64,000 bases of DNA. It comes from Pseudoxanthomonas suwonensis (GTDB taxonomy: Bacteria; Pseudomonadota; Gammaproteobacteria; Xanthomonadales; Xanthomonadaceae). Below, piece by piece: positions 34,036 through 43,798 of the stretch. Made by a program: the position numbers and the translations under genes. Under the pieces are notes generated by a model. It had not been told where the DNA came from. It saw only the letters and a program-made list of their open reading frames with translations, and made no database searches. The stretch's first letter is position 1. The number at the start of each line of letters is the position of its first letter. The stretch lies in assembly GCF_010093235.1 (NCBI RefSeq), contig NZ_PDWP01000019.1:18299-82298 (forward strand), written 5' to 3'.

Positions 34036-37000
34036 ATGACCAGTACCGCCGAACTGACCTCGCCCGCGTCCGCCAACCAGCCCGGGCTCGCCACCTTCGA
34101 CGCCGACTACGCGCTGGAGCATCGCTATACCCGGCGCGATGGCCGCATCTACCTGAGCGGCGTACAGGCGCTGGTGCGCCTGCCGCTGATGCAGCAGCTG
34201 CGCGACGCGGCGGCCGGACTCGACACCGCCGGCTTCATCAGCGGCTACCGCGGCAGCCCGCTGGGCGGCTTCGACCTGGAGCTGTGGCGCGCGCGCAAGC
34301 ACCTGGAAGCGGCCAGGGTGCGCTTCCAGCCGGGCCTCAACGAGGACCTGGGCGCGACCATGGTCTGGGGCACGCAGCAGACCAACCTGTTCCCCGGGGC
34401 CAAGGTCGATGGCGTGTACGCCATGTGGTACGGCAAGGGTCCGGGCGTGGACCGCTGCGGCGACGTGTTCAAGCACGGCAACGCCGCCGGCACCTCCCGG
34501 CATGGCGGCGTGCTGGCGCTGGCCGCCGACGACCATGCCTGCCGCAGCTCGACCCTGCCCCACGGCAGCGAGGACGAGTTCGTCAGCGCGATGATGCCGG
34601 TGCTCAATCCGGCCGGCGTGCAGGACATCCTCGACCTGGGCCTGGTCGGCTGGGCGATGAGCCGCTACACGGGACGCTGGATCGGCTTCAAGACCATCGC
34701 CGAGACGGTGGAATCCTCCGCATCGGTGGACGTGGATCCGTTCGCGCGCCGGATCGTGCTGCCGGAGGACTTCGAGCTGCCGCCGGGCGGACTCAACATC
34801 CGCTGGCCCGATCCGCCGCTGGACCAGGAGATGCGCCTGCACCGCTACGCGGTGCGCGCGGCCCAGGCCTTCGCCCGCGCCAACCAGGTCGACCGCATCG
34901 TGCTGGACTCGCCGCGCGCGCGGCTGGGCATCGTCACCACCGGCAAGAGCTACCTGGACGTGCTGCAGGCCCTGGAATACCTGGGCCTGGACGAGGAAGC
35001 GTGCCGCGACATCGGCATCCGCGTGTACAAGGTCGGCATGAGCTGGCCGCTGGAGCCGCAGGGCATCGCCGCCTTCGCCCGCGGGCTGGAAGACATCGTC
35101 GTGGTGGAGGAGAAGCGCGCCTTCATCGAGCGACAGATGAAGGAGCAGTTCTACAACTGGCCGGCCGACTGGGGCCGGCGCCCGAGCATCGTCGGCAAGT
35201 ACGACGAGGCCGGCGAGTGGATCCTGCCGTCCACCGGGGAGCTGACCCCGGCCACCATCGCCGGCGTGATCGGCCGGCGTATCCAGCGCTTTTTCACGAC
35301 CGAATCCATCGAGCAGCGCCTGCGCTGGATGGAGGAGAAGGAAGCGGAGATGGCACTGCCGCGGGCGCAGTTCCCGCGCGTGCCGCACTACTGCTCCGGC
35401 TGCCCGCACAACACCAGCACCCGCGTGCCGGAAGGCTCGCGCGCGCTGGCGGGCATCGGCTGCCATTACATGGTCACCTGGATGGACCGCTCCACCGACA
35501 CTTTCACCCACATGGGTGGCGAAGGCGTCACCTGGGCGGGCCAGGCGCCGTTCACCGAGACGGAGCACGTGTTCCAGAACCTCGGCGACGGCACCTACTT
35601 CCACAGCGGCTCGCTGGCGATCCGCCAGGCCGTCGCCGCGAAGGTGAACATCACCTACAAGATCCTCTACAACGACGCCGTGGCCATGACCGGTGGCCAG
35701 CCGGTGGACGGCACGCTGACGGTCCCGGACATTGCCTGGCAGATGCGCGCCGAGGGCATCGACACCATCGTCCTGGTCAGCGACGACATCTCGCGCTGGC
35801 ACAAGCGCGAGCTGTTCCCGCCGGGCGTGGAGTTCCACGACCGCAGGGAACTGGACGCGGTGCAGCAGCGCCTGCGCCAGGTCAAGGGCGTGTCGATCCT
35901 GATCTACGACCAGACCTGCGCCACCGAGAAGCGGCGCCGGCGCAAGCGCGGCAAGCTCGAGGACCCGCAGAAGCGGGTGATGGTCAACACCCTGGTGTGC
36001 GAGGGTTGCGGCGACTGCGGTCAGAAGAGCTTCTGCGTGTCGGTGCTGCCGCAGGAAACGGAGTTCGGGCGCAAGCGCCAGATCGACCAGTCCAACTGCA
36101 ACAAGGACTACAGCTGCGTCGAGGGCTTCTGCCCCAGCTTCGTCACCGTGCACGGCGGCCGCCCGCGCAAGGGCCCGCGCGCCGAGGCCGCGGCCCTGCT
36201 CGACAACCTGCCGGCACCGCAGGTGCGTACGGAACTGGAGCGTCCCTGGAACATCCTGATCACCGGCGTGGGAGGCACCGGCGTGGTCACCATCGGCGCC
36301 CTGCTGGGCATGGCCGGCCACCTGGAAGGCAAGGGCGCGACCGTGCTCGACCAGACCGGACTGGCGCAGAAGGGCGGTGCGGTCACCACCCACGTGCGCC
36401 TGGCGCGCAGGCCGGCCGACATCCACGCCGTGCGCATCGCCGCCGGCGAGGCCGACCTGGTGCTTGGCTGCGACATGGTCGTGGTCAACGACTACTGGGC
36501 CCTGTCCAAGGTGCGCGCCGAGCGCTCGGAAGTGGTGCTCAACACCTACGAGGCCATGCCGGGCAGCTTCACCACCCGGCCCGACCTGCACTTCCCAGCG
36601 GCCGAGATCATCGCCGGGGTGAAGCTGGCCCTGGGCGGGCGCGAGCCGCGCCTGCTCGACGCCACCCAGCTGGCCACCGCGCTGCTGGGCGACGCCATCG
36701 CCACCAACCTGTTCATGCTCGGCTACGCCTGGCAGCTTGGCCTGGTGCCGCTGTCCGAAGGCGCGCTGATGCGCGCGATCGAGCTCAACGGCGCAGCGGT
36801 GGAGATGAACAAGCAGGCCTTCGCCTGGGGTCGACTGGCGGCGGTGGACCCGGATGCGGTGGCCAAGGCCGCCGGCCTGGTCGCCAACCCGGTCACCGCG
36901 GCGGAGGAGTTCGCCGACGACCTGCAGGTGCTGCCGCCCGGCGACTGGGAAGGCAGCGAATGGGGCAGCACCAGCGCGCCGCGTCCGGCCACCGGCGGGC

Positions 37001-37782
37001 GCGAGTGGCGGGGGCTCCCGGCCTCGGCGGCCGAGGCCGCCGGCAATGGCCATGCCTCGCCCCTGGATACCGCCACCGGCAACGTCGCGCCGCTGCCGCT
37101 GGACGACCTGCGCCTGTCGCGCAGCCTGGAGGAACTGGTCGAACGCCGCCGCGTGTTCCTGACCGCCTACCAGGACCGCGCCTACGCCGAGCGCTACACG
37201 AAGCTGGTGGAGAAGGTCCGCGCCGCCGAACAGGAACGCGTGCCCGGCTCCACCGCGCTGACCGAAGCGGTGGCGCGCTACGCGTTCAAGCTGATGGCCT
37301 ACAAGGACGAGTACGAGGTCGCGCGCCTGTACACCGGCGGCCACTTCCAGCGCCGCCTGCAGCAGCAGTTCGAGGGCGACTACCGCCTGCACTTCCACCT
37401 GGCGCCGCCGCTGCTGGCGAAGAAGGACGAGCACGGCCGCCTCGTCAAGCGCGAGTACGGTCCGTGGGTGTTCACCGCGTTCCGCTGGCTGGCGAAGCTG
37501 AAGTTCCTGCGCGGCACCGCATTCGATCCGTTCGGCCGCACCGCCGAGCGGCGCATGGAGCGGCAGCTGGTGGAGGACTACTTCGCCACCATCGAACGCC
37601 TGCTGCAGAAGCTGGACGGTGGCAACGTCGGCCTCGCCGCGCAGATCGCCTCCATCCCGGACCAGATCCGCGGCTACGGGCACGTCAAGGAAGCCCACCT
37701 GCACGCGGCCAGGGCACGCGAGGCCGAGCTGCTGCGGCAGTGGGACGATCCGCTGCGGATCGTGGTGCGCGACGCGGCCTGA
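34036..37782 (+). CDS. Indolepyruvate ferredoxin oxidoreductase family protein (fused)
   Basis: 1248 aa fusion of the alpha and beta/gamma parts of 2-ketoacid:ferredoxin oxidoreductases, expected to decarboxylate an aryl- or branched-chain 2-keto acid to the acyl-CoA. N-terminal alpha-like domain: SGVQALVRLPLMQQLRDAA, GYRGSPLGGFD. TPP-binding region: GIGCHYMVTWMDRSTDTFTH, GEGVTWAGQAPF, YNDAVAMTGGQPV. Fe-S cysteines lie in VCEGCGDCG and CNKDYSCVEGFCPSF. The gamma-like domain begins ILITGVGGTGVVTIGALLGM, with DQTGLAQKGGAVTTHVRL. A candidate -10, TATGAT, lies at 33985-33990. In aerobes the electron acceptor is uncertain, and no ferredoxin gene adjoins it. Confidence 0.95.
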   Translation: MTSTAELTSPASANQPGLATFDADYALEHRYTRRDGRIYLSGVQALVRLPLMQQLRDAAAGLDTAGFISGYRGSPLGGFDLELWRARKHLEAARVRFQPGLNEDLGATMVWGTQQTNLFPGAKVDGVYAMWYGKGPGVDRCGDVFKHGNAAGTSRHGGVLALAADDHACRSSTLPHGSEDEFVSAMMPVLNPAGVQDILDLGLVGWAMSRYTGRWIGFKTIAETVESSASVDVDPFARRIVLPEDFELPPGGLNIRWPDPPLDQEMRLHRYAVRAAQAFARANQVDRIVLDSPRARLGIVTTGKSYLDVLQALEYLGLDEEACRDIGIRVYKVGMSWPLEPQGIAAFARGLEDIVVVEEKRAFIERQMKEQFYNWPADWGRRPSIVGKYDEAGEWILPSTGELTPATIAGVIGRRIQRFFTTESIEQRLRWMEEKEAEMALPRAQFPRVPHYCSGCPHNTSTRVPEGSRALAGIGCHYMVTWMDRSTDTFTHMGGEGVTWAGQAPFTETEHVFQNLGDGTYFHSGSLAIRQAVAAKVNITYKILYNDAVAMTGGQPVDGTLTVPDIAWQMRAEGIDTIVLVSDDISRWHKRELFPPGVEFHDRRELDAVQQRLRQVKGVSILIYDQTCATEKRRRRKRGKLEDPQKRVMVNTLVCEGCGDCGQKSFCVSVLPQETEFGRKRQIDQSNCNKDYSCVEGFCPSFVTVHGGRPRKGPRAEAAALLDNLPAPQVRTELERPWNILITGVGGTGVVTIGALLGMAGHLEGKGATVLDQTGLAQKGGAVTTHVRLARRPADIHAVRIAAGEADLVLGCDMVVVNDYWALSKVRAERSEVVLNTYEAMPGSFTTRPDLHFPAAEIIAGVKLALGGREPRLLDATQLATALLGDAIATNLFMLGYAWQLGLVPLSEGALMRAIELNGAAVEMNKQAFAWGRLAAVDPDAVAKAAGLVANPVTAAEEFADDLQVLPPGDWEGSEWGSTSAPRPATGGREWRGLPASAAEAAGNGHASPLDTATGNVAPLPLDDLRLSRSLEELVERRRVFLTAYQDRAYAERYTKLVEKVRAAEQERVPGSTALTEAVARYAFKLMAYKDEYEVARLYTGGHFQRRLQQQFEGDYRLHFHLAPPLLAKKDEHGRLVKREYGPWVFTAFRWLAKLKFLRGTAFDPFGRTAERRMERQLVEDYFATIERLLQKLDGGNVGLAAQIASIPDQIRGYGHVKEAHLHAARAREAELLRQWDDPLRIVVRDAA

Positions 37783-37798
37783 GCGCGGTGCGCCGGCC

Positions 37799-38866
37799 TC
37801 AGTCCAGCGGGGCCGGCCCGGTGGAATCGCGCAGCTGCAGCGCGTAGGGCATGTGCACCATGCTGCCGGCACCGCGGTCGCGGATCGCCGCCAGCAACTG
37901 CATGGTCGCCACCTGGGCCATGTCCCGGGTCGGCTGCTGCACCGTGGTCAGCTGCGGGAAGATGTGCTTGGCGATGGGCGTGTTGTCGAAGCCGCAGACC
38001 GAGACCTCGGCCGGCACGCGCAGGCCCATCTCGCTGGCCGCGCGCATCACTCCGGCGGCCATGTCGTCGTTGGCGGCGAAGATCGCCGTGGGCCGTTGCG
38101 GCAGCGACAGCAGGCGGCGGCCGGCTTCCAGGCCCGAGTCGAACGAGAACTCGCCGTTGACCACCAGTTCCGGGTCGTAGCACAGGCCGGCGCGGCGCAG
38201 CGCGGTGCGGTAGCCGGCCAGGCGCCACTCGCTGGCGCCATGGTCCGGATGCCCGCGCACATGGCCGATGCGGCGATGGCCCAGCGCCACCAGGTGGGCC
38301 ACCAGTTCGCACACCGCGTCGTGTTCATCCAGCGACACGCCGATGCGGCCTTCGCGCTTGTACGGGGAAATGCAGGCGAACGGGATGCCGCGCTGGTCCA
38401 GGAGGTCCAGCAGCTCGTCGCTGTCGGTCAGCGGCGGGGTGAGGATCAGGCCGTCCAGGCGCGAGCCGGCCAGCAGCGAATCCAGCGCCTCCAGGCAACC
38501 CGGCGCCTTGTACGCCAGCGGCTGCATCTGCATGCCGTAGTGGTGGGCCTCGCAGGCCTCGACCACGCCGGTCACCACTTCCATCAGGTAATTCGGCGAA
38601 GGGTTGTCGTACAGCAGCGCGACCAGGTACGAGCGGGCGCCGGCGAGGCTGCGCGCGGACGGGTCCGGACGGTAGTTGAGGGCCGCCACCACCTCGCGCA
38701 CGCGCAGCCGGGTGGATTCGCGCACGCCCGGCTCGTTGTTGAGCACGCGCGAGACGGTCTTCATCGAGACGCCGGCCGCGGCCGCCACGTCCTCGATGCG
38801 GGCCCGCGCCGGGACCGATCCCGGGCGCGGGTCCGGCTGCTGTCCGCTGGACGGCCCCGCGCTCAC
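37799..38866 (-). CDS. LacI-family transcriptional regulator of beta-glucoside use
   Basis: 355 aa repressor. The N-terminal helix-turn-helix is ARIEDVAAAAGVSMKTVSRVLNN and the hinge helix follows in PSARSLAG. The periplasmic-binding-protein-like ligand domain contains YLVALLYDNPSPNYLMEVV, GLILTPPLTDSDEL, IGHVRGHPDHGASEWRLAGY and AIFAANDDMAAGVM. The start is GTG at 38866, overlapping the transporter stop (GTGA), so it is translated from the transporter transcript. A start at the later Met would remove half the helix-turn-helix. Near-palindromic sites matching TGACAGCGCTGTCA upstream of the transporter and beta-glucosidase genes are the probable operators. Confidence 0.93.
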   Translation of the reverse strand: MSAGPSSGQQPDPRPGSVPARARIEDVAAAAGVSMKTVSRVLNNEPGVRESTRLRVREVVAALNYRPDPSARSLAGARSYLVALLYDNPSPNYLMEVVTGVVEACEAHHYGMQMQPLAYKAPGCLEALDSLLAGSRLDGLILTPPLTDSDELLDLLDQRGIPFACISPYKREGRIGVSLDEHDAVCELVAHLVALGHRRIGHVRGHPDHGASEWRLAGYRTALRRAGLCYDPELVVNGEFSFDSGLEAGRRLLSLPQRPTAIFAANDDMAAGVMRAASEMGLRVPAEVSVCGFDNTPIAKHIFPQLTTVQQPTRDMAQVATMQLLAAIRDRGAGSMVHMPYALQLRDSTGPAPLD

Positions 38867-40428
38867 CAGAAGACCGCGTACAGCGCCACGAGGATGGCGA
38901 CCACGCCGAGGGCGCCGATGTTGAACGCGGCGGTGGTCGAATAGTCGATGTCGTCGGTGCGGATCAGGTCGCTGCCTTCGCGCTGCGGTGCGGTGGCCAG
39001 CGACACCGCCACGGCCAGCGCCAGGGCCAACAGGAACACCAGGCCGACGCGGTCGATGAACGGCAGCGAGGGCCAGGCCAGCTTGAGCACGACCGACAGC
39101 ACGAACGAACCGATCGCCGCGGCCAGCGCACCGGCCTGGTTGGCGCGCTTCCAGAACAGGCCCAGCACGAAGATCACCACGATGCCCGGGGTGAAGAATC
39201 CGGTGTATTCCTGGATGTACTGGAAGGCCTGGTCGAAGCTGCCCAGCAGCGGGCGCGCGGCGAGGATGCCGATCAGCACCGACAGCGCAGCGGCGATGCG
39301 GCCCACGCGCACCAGCTTCGGCTGGTCTGCGTCCGGGCGCATCTTGGCGTAGAAGTCCAGGGTGAAGATGGTCGCGACCGAATTGATCTTCGATGCCAGC
39401 GAGGCCACGATCGCGGCCACCAGCGCGGCGAACACCAGGCCGAGGATGCCGCTGGGCAGCAGGCCCATCATCGTCGGGTAGGCCTGGTCGGGACGCTCGA
39501 GCGAGGGCGCCAGCATCACCGCGGCGATGCCCGGCAGCACCACGATCACCGGCATCAGCAGCTTCAGGAACGCGGCGAACAGCACGCCCTTCTGCGCTTC
39601 CTTCAGGTCCTTGGCCGCCAGCGCGCGCTGGATGATGTACTGGTTGAAGCCCCAGTAGCTGACATTCATGATCCACATGCCGCCGATCAGCACGCTGATG
39701 CCCGGCAGGTCCCTGTAGAACGGGTTGTCCGGGCTGAGGATCATCTCGAAGTGGCCCGGATGCTCGGACCACAGGCGGTTGAAGCCGGCGATGATGCCGT
39801 CGCCGCCGCCCAGCTCGCCCAGGGTCAGCGCCGTCACCAGCAGTCCGCCCAGCACCAGCAGCGTGACCTGGACGATGTCGGTCAGGGCCACCGCCTTCAG
39901 GCCGCCATACAGCTGGTAGGCCAGCGCGAACACGCCGATCAGCACTACCGCGGTCATCTGGTCCACGCCGGCGACCTGGTTCACCGCGATCGCGCCCAGC
40001 CACAGGATCGAGGTGATGTTCACGAACACGTACAGGCCCAGCCAGAACACCGCCATCAGCGTGCGGATGCGCTTGCCGTAACGTTCCTCCAGGAACTGCG
40101 GCATGGTGTAGATGCGGTTGCGCAGGAACACCGGCAGGAAGAACTTGCCGACGATCAGCAGGGTGGCCGCCGCCATCCATTCGTAGGAGGCGATCGCCAG
40201 GCCGATGGCGTAGCCGGAGCCGGACATGCCGATGATCTGCTCGGCCGAGATGTTGGCCGCGATCAGCGAGGCGCCGATCGCCCACCACGGCAGCGATCGG
40301 CTGGCGAGGAAATAGTCGCTGGCCGACTTCTGGTGGCCGGCCTTCTCGCGGGATACGAGCTGGGCGAGGATGAAGATGCCCGCCAGGTAGGCGAGCACGA
40401 TGGCGATGTCCAGCGTCGCAAGTTTCAC
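38863..40428 (-). CDS. Sodium/sugar symporter (SSS family, vSGLT-like)
   Basis: 521 aa inner-membrane symporter with about 14 spans. Signatures are ASRSLPWWAIGASLIAANIS with AEQIIGMSGSGYAIGLAIAS, LPVFLRNRIYTMPQFLEERYG, and VAAIVASLASKINSVATIF, all typical of Na+/galactose or glucose symporters. The start is GTG at 40428, with GGAGG seven bases upstream; upstream residues in the same frame are low complexity. The next gene downstream is the LacI regulator with a four-base overlap, and the gene upstream is a beta-glucosidase, so it probably imports glucose or a beta-glucoside. Confidence 0.94.
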   Translation of the reverse strand: MKLATLDIAIVLAYLAGIFILAQLVSREKAGHQKSASDYFLASRSLPWWAIGASLIAANISAEQIIGMSGSGYAIGLAIASYEWMAAATLLIVGKFFLPVFLRNRIYTMPQFLEERYGKRIRTLMAVFWLGLYVFVNITSILWLGAIAVNQVAGVDQMTAVVLIGVFALAYQLYGGLKAVALTDIVQVTLLVLGGLLVTALTLGELGGGDGIIAGFNRLWSEHPGHFEMILSPDNPFYRDLPGISVLIGGMWIMNVSYWGFNQYIIQRALAAKDLKEAQKGVLFAAFLKLLMPVIVVLPGIAAVMLAPSLERPDQAYPTMMGLLPSGILGLVFAALVAAIVASLASKINSVATIFTLDFYAKMRPDADQPKLVRVGRIAAALSVLIGILAARPLLGSFDQAFQYIQEYTGFFTPGIVVIFVLGLFWKRANQAGALAAAIGSFVLSVVLKLAWPSLPFIDRVGLVFLLALALAVAVSLATAPQREGSDLIRTDDIDYSTTAAFNIGALGVVAILVALYAVFW

Positions 40429-40578
40429 TCGGGTTCCTCCACGATCCTTTTGGGCCGCCGGCGCGACGCGCCGCCGTGTTCCAGTGCCTTGGGCGGGTAC
40501 GGGAGCGGGCGCTGCAAGCGCGCCCGCAGCCCTCGCGGCGACGCGGCGGGCCCGCGCACGCCGGTTTCCCTCGACGCC

Positions 40579-40592
40579 TGACAGCGCTGTCT
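40579..40592. promoter_or_regulatory. Probable LacI operator at the symporter promoter
   Basis: TGACAGCGCTGTCT, a near-perfect palindrome overlapping the -10/start region of the symporter promoter. It matches two further copies at 43473-43486 and 61705-61718. Confidence 0.7.
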
Positions 40593-40620
40593 TATCGGTG
40601 CCGCCGGCCGGCGTTGTCAA
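40591..40620 (-). promoter_or_regulatory. Sigma-70 promoter of the symporter-LacI operon
   Basis: On the minus strand a perfect TTGACA (40615-40620) is separated by 18 bases from GATAAG (40591-40596), which matches the -10 consensus at four of six positions. The LacI-like operator abuts the -10. Confidence 0.6.
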
Positions 40621-40763
40621 ACGCTTCCACCGCCAGGCCCTTCCTGCGCCTGCCGTGGCCTGCGCGGGGCGCGTGTTTGCGTGTGGCGGAGGCGGCGCGG
40701 GGCCGCGTGGTCACTGCAATGCAGCAAAGTTTTGCGCGAAACGGCACCGCCTGCGGCGACGTT

Positions 40764-40796
40764 GCCGGGGCCGGCGAGCGGGTCGCCGGCCCCGGC
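40764..40796 (-). terminator. Hairpin after the beta-glucosidase gene
   Basis: Perfect 14-bp arms GCCGGGGCCGGCGA / TCGCCGGCCCCGGC with a 5-base loop, just beyond the stop codon. No T tract follows. The 375-base space between this gene and the symporter also holds the symporter promoter and operator; nothing else is recognised in it. Confidence 0.55.
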
Positions 40797-40803
40797 ACAT
40801 GGA

Positions 40804-43389
40804 TCACTCGCCGCGCGGGCAGTCGACGATGTGCTCGGCCTCGCTGACCGCGCCGATCGCCACGCGCGAGACGGAGAGCGCCGCCTCGGCATCGGAGTGC
40901 AGGCGCATCAGCACGTCCAGCGCGGACACGTCGGCACCGGCATGGGCCAGGCACTTCAGCGGCACGCCCACGGTGGTCCACTGCCCCGCCGGCAGCGCCG
41001 CCAGCGATTCGCGCAGCGACACCGGCGTGCCGCGGCCGGCGCTGATGCCGAGGTTGCCGCTGGCCGGCACGGCGTCCGGACGCAGGGTCAGCACCAGCAG
41101 CAGGTCGCCATTGGTTTCGCGCGACAGGTCGATCGCCGGCTCGGCGTAGATCGACACCGTGGCCGGCGTACTGCCGGACCAGGCGAAGCGGCGCGAGTCC
41201 TCCTGGCGCTGGTGGTCGACCGCAGTCACCTCGATGCTGCCGTCGTGCAGGGAGACCGGGACCGTGGTGATCTGCGCGGTGTGGTTCTGCGCGTTCTCCA
41301 CGCGCGCGGCCAGGCCCGGCGCCAGCATCGCGTTGGCGAAGTACACGCCCGGGGCGGCATGCAGGCCGTCGATGCCCGACTCCTCCGGCAGCACCTCCAG
41401 GTCGCCGCCGTCGGCATAGGTGAGGCCATGGCCGAACGGGAACAGCGCCTTGTAGTCCGGCGAGCGCACGCTGCCCTCGACGGCCTGGGCCGGCCAGGAG
41501 AAGCTCAGCTTGCCCTTGAAATCATGGGCGACGCTGCCGTCGGGCTTGCGCAGCAGCACGTCGGCAACGCCCGCGCCTTCCGAACCCGGCAGCCACGCCA
41601 CCACGAAGGCGTCGGAGGCGTTGATCTCGCGGTTCACCCACAGCGGACGGCCGGTGAGGAACACCGCCACCACCGGGATGCCATCGGCCTTCAGGCGCTT
41701 GATCAGTTCCAGGTCGGCATCGTTGCCCGGCTTGTAGAGCAGGTTGGCGATATCGCCCTGGAATTCGGCATAGGGCTCCTCGCCGAACACCACGATGGCC
41801 ACGTCGGGCTTGGCCTTGTACTTGCCGTCCAGCGCCAGTTCGGCCTTGCCGCCGGCGGCCTTCACCGCGCGCTCCAGGCCGTCCCAGATGGTGTCGGCGT
41901 TGGGGAAGTCGGCGCGGGTGGTGCCGGAGCCCTGCCAGGTGAGGGTCCAGCCGCCGGCCTGCTTGGCCATGTTGTTGGCGCCGTCGCCGGCCACCAGGAT
42001 GCGCTGCTTCGGCGACAGCGGCAGCAGGCCGCCCTGGTTCTTCAGCAGCACCAGCGATTCGCGCACGGCCTGGCGCGCCACCTCGCGGTGCTCCGGCGCG
42101 CCCAGCAGCTCGAACTTGCCGCCCAGCGCGCGCTGCGAGGGCCTGGGCTTGTCGAACAGGCCCATCAGGAACTTCACCCGCAGGATGCGGCGCACCGCGT
42201 CGTCCAGGCGCTCCATCGGCAGGGTGCCGTCGCGCACCGCGGCCAGGGTGGTCTCGTACATGCCCTTCCAGCTGTCCGGCGCCATGGCCATGTCCAGGCC
42301 GGCGGCGAAGGTGGCCGGGCAGTTGTCGTTGCTGCAGCCGGGAATCTGGCCGTGGCCGTTCCAGTCGCCGACCACGAAGCCGTTGAAGCCGAAGCGGCCC
42401 TTGAGTACGTCGGTCAGCAGCGGCTTGTGCCCGTGCAGCTTGGTGCCGTGGTAGCTGTTGAACGAGGCCATCACCGCCTGCGCGCCGGCATTGATCGCGG
42501 TGACGTAGCCGGCGGCATGGATGTCGCGCAGCTCGGCCTCGCTGGCGACGTTGTCGCCCTGGTCGCGGCCGTTGCTGGTGCCGCCATCGCCGAGGAAGTG
42601 CTTGACCGAGACCATCACGTGGCGGTCGTCGAGGAAGTCCGGCGCACCCGCCTTGCCCTGCAGGCCCTCGACCATGGCGCGGGCGAACTCCGCCACCAGC
42701 TCCGGGTTCTCCGAATAGCCCTCGTAGGCGCGGCCCCAGCGCACGTCCTGCGGCACCGCCACGGTCGGGGCGAAGGTCCACTCCATGCCGGTGGTGCGGG
42801 TCTCGACCGCGGTGATCTCGCCGATCCGGCGCTGCAGCTCGACGTTGCGGGTCGCGCCCAGGCCGACGTTGTGGGGGAACAGGGTGGCGCCGACCACGTT
42901 GCTCTGGCCGTGCATGGCGTCGATGCCCCAGATGATCGGGATCGCCTTGCCGCCGCCGGAGGTGTCCATCGACGCCTCCCAGAAGGCATCGGCCAGCCTC
43001 AGCCACTCTTCCGGCCTGGCGTTGTACTTGCCGCCCGGGTCGGAGCTGCCGCCGGCGAGAATCGAACCGAGGCGGTACTTGCGCACGTCCTCCGGGGTGA
43101 TCGAGGCGATGTCGCCCTGGACGATCTGGCCGACCTTCTCCTCGACGGTCATGCTCGCCAGCAGCTCGTCGATCTTCTGCTCGACGGCCGGGTCGGCCTG
43201 CAGCGGCCACTGGCCCTGCGGCCAGTTGTCCGGAGTGATGCTGCCGTCGGCCGCGGCGGGCGTGGCGGCAGTCGCGCCGGCGTCGGGTTCGTTCCTGCCG
43301 CATCCGGCCAGCAGGGTCAGGGCCAGTGCGGTGGCCAGGGTCGCGATGCGGGCGCCGGGCGCGCGCATTCCAGCAAGCTTGCTGCTCAA
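40804..43389 (-). CDS. GH3-family beta-glucosidase lipoprotein (ExoP-like)
   Basis: 861 aa exo-beta-glucosidase. The N-terminal lipobox LLAGC (Cys30) indicates membrane attachment in the periplasm. The GH3 N-terminal barrel contains IIWGIDAMHGQSNVVGATLF, FAPTVAVPQDVRWGRAYEGY, VKHFLGDGGTSNG and the catalytic nucleophile Asp in FNGFVVGDWNGHG. The GH3 C domain follows (ESLVLLKNQGGLLPL, EGAGVADVL, FPFGHGLTY). A C-terminal extension of about 170 residues is a beta-rich carbohydrate-binding-like domain seen in ExoP-type enzymes. A LacI-like operator is 84-97 bases upstream, linking it to the symporter and regulator. Confidence 0.95.
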   Translation of the reverse strand: MSSKLAGMRAPGARIATLATALALTLLAGCGRNEPDAGATAATPAAADGSITPDNWPQGQWPLQADPAVEQKIDELLASMTVEEKVGQIVQGDIASITPEDVRKYRLGSILAGGSSDPGGKYNARPEEWLRLADAFWEASMDTSGGGKAIPIIWGIDAMHGQSNVVGATLFPHNVGLGATRNVELQRRIGEITAVETRTTGMEWTFAPTVAVPQDVRWGRAYEGYSENPELVAEFARAMVEGLQGKAGAPDFLDDRHVMVSVKHFLGDGGTSNGRDQGDNVASEAELRDIHAAGYVTAINAGAQAVMASFNSYHGTKLHGHKPLLTDVLKGRFGFNGFVVGDWNGHGQIPGCSNDNCPATFAAGLDMAMAPDSWKGMYETTLAAVRDGTLPMERLDDAVRRILRVKFLMGLFDKPRPSQRALGGKFELLGAPEHREVARQAVRESLVLLKNQGGLLPLSPKQRILVAGDGANNMAKQAGGWTLTWQGSGTTRADFPNADTIWDGLERAVKAAGGKAELALDGKYKAKPDVAIVVFGEEPYAEFQGDIANLLYKPGNDADLELIKRLKADGIPVVAVFLTGRPLWVNREINASDAFVVAWLPGSEGAGVADVLLRKPDGSVAHDFKGKLSFSWPAQAVEGSVRSPDYKALFPFGHGLTYADGGDLEVLPEESGIDGLHAAPGVYFANAMLAPGLAARVENAQNHTAQITTVPVSLHDGSIEVTAVDHQRQEDSRRFAWSGSTPATVSIYAEPAIDLSRETNGDLLLVLTLRPDAVPASGNLGISAGRGTPVSLRESLAALPAGQWTTVGVPLKCLAHAGADVSALDVLMRLHSDAEAALSVSRVAIGAVSEAEHIVDCPRGE

Positions 43390-43472
43390 GGTTCTCCCTC
43401 CCTAGGTTGACTCTCGCGGCCGCGGACGGCGTACGCCTCTCCGGGCATCACCGCCGTGAGGCTCGGGGCAAC

Positions 43473-43486
43473 TGTCAGCGCTGTCA
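43473..43486. promoter_or_regulatory. Probable LacI operator upstream of the beta-glucosidase gene
   Basis: TGTCAGCGCTGTCA, with 12 of 14 bases paired. On the minus strand it contains a TTGACA hexamer, so a repressor bound here would block a -35 element. Same motif as at 40579-40592. Confidence 0.65.
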
Positions 43487-43633
43487 ATCCGGCCGGCCAG
43501 ATGGCGGCGGCGGCTCCCGGCCGCCCCACGGGCTGCGGCGGCGCGGCAGGCTTTGGCGTGGCGCGCGATGGCCGGCCGGCCCCGGCGCGGTCGGGCGGGG
43601 CCACCGGCCCCGGCAGGCCCGGCGCGGGGCCGA

Positions 43634-43665
43634 TTCCTGCTGCGTCGCAACAGGAAAATGCGACG
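43634..43665. promoter_or_regulatory. Palindromic element in the bgl-cytochrome intergenic space
   Basis: A 23-bp imperfect palindrome starting TTCCTG and ending CAGGAA (43634-43656, centre TGCGTCGCA). It overlaps an inverted pair CGTCGCA / TGCGACG (43643-43665). It stands in the 409-base divergent region. Apart from this, the LacI operator and the cytochrome promoter, I see only GC-rich sequence there. Confidence 0.35.
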
Positions 43666-43750
43666 GAACCGGGGCCGGGCCGGGCCGCCCACGGCCGCCG
43701 CCGGCATCCGCCCTTGGCCCCCGCGCTTCCGAACCCGGCGCGTCCGTACC

Positions 43751-43756
43751 TATAAT
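43751..43756 (+). promoter_or_regulatory. -10 element of the cytochrome c5 gene
   Basis: TATAAT, a perfect -10 hexamer, 42 bases before the GTG start. The best -35 match is the weak TTCCGA at 43727-43732 with an 18-base spacer. Confidence 0.55.
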
Positions 43757-43798
43757 CGGCGGGCTGCGGCCCGGGGCCGCTCGCCAATAGGATGCGAA

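Noticed and set aside
33886..37872. A 1328-aa open frame on the minus strand opposite the oxidoreductase gene
   Set aside because: It is the mirror of a fully conserved plus-strand gene; composition is Gln/His/Arg-rich with no recognisable motif, typical of antisense frames in high-GC DNA.
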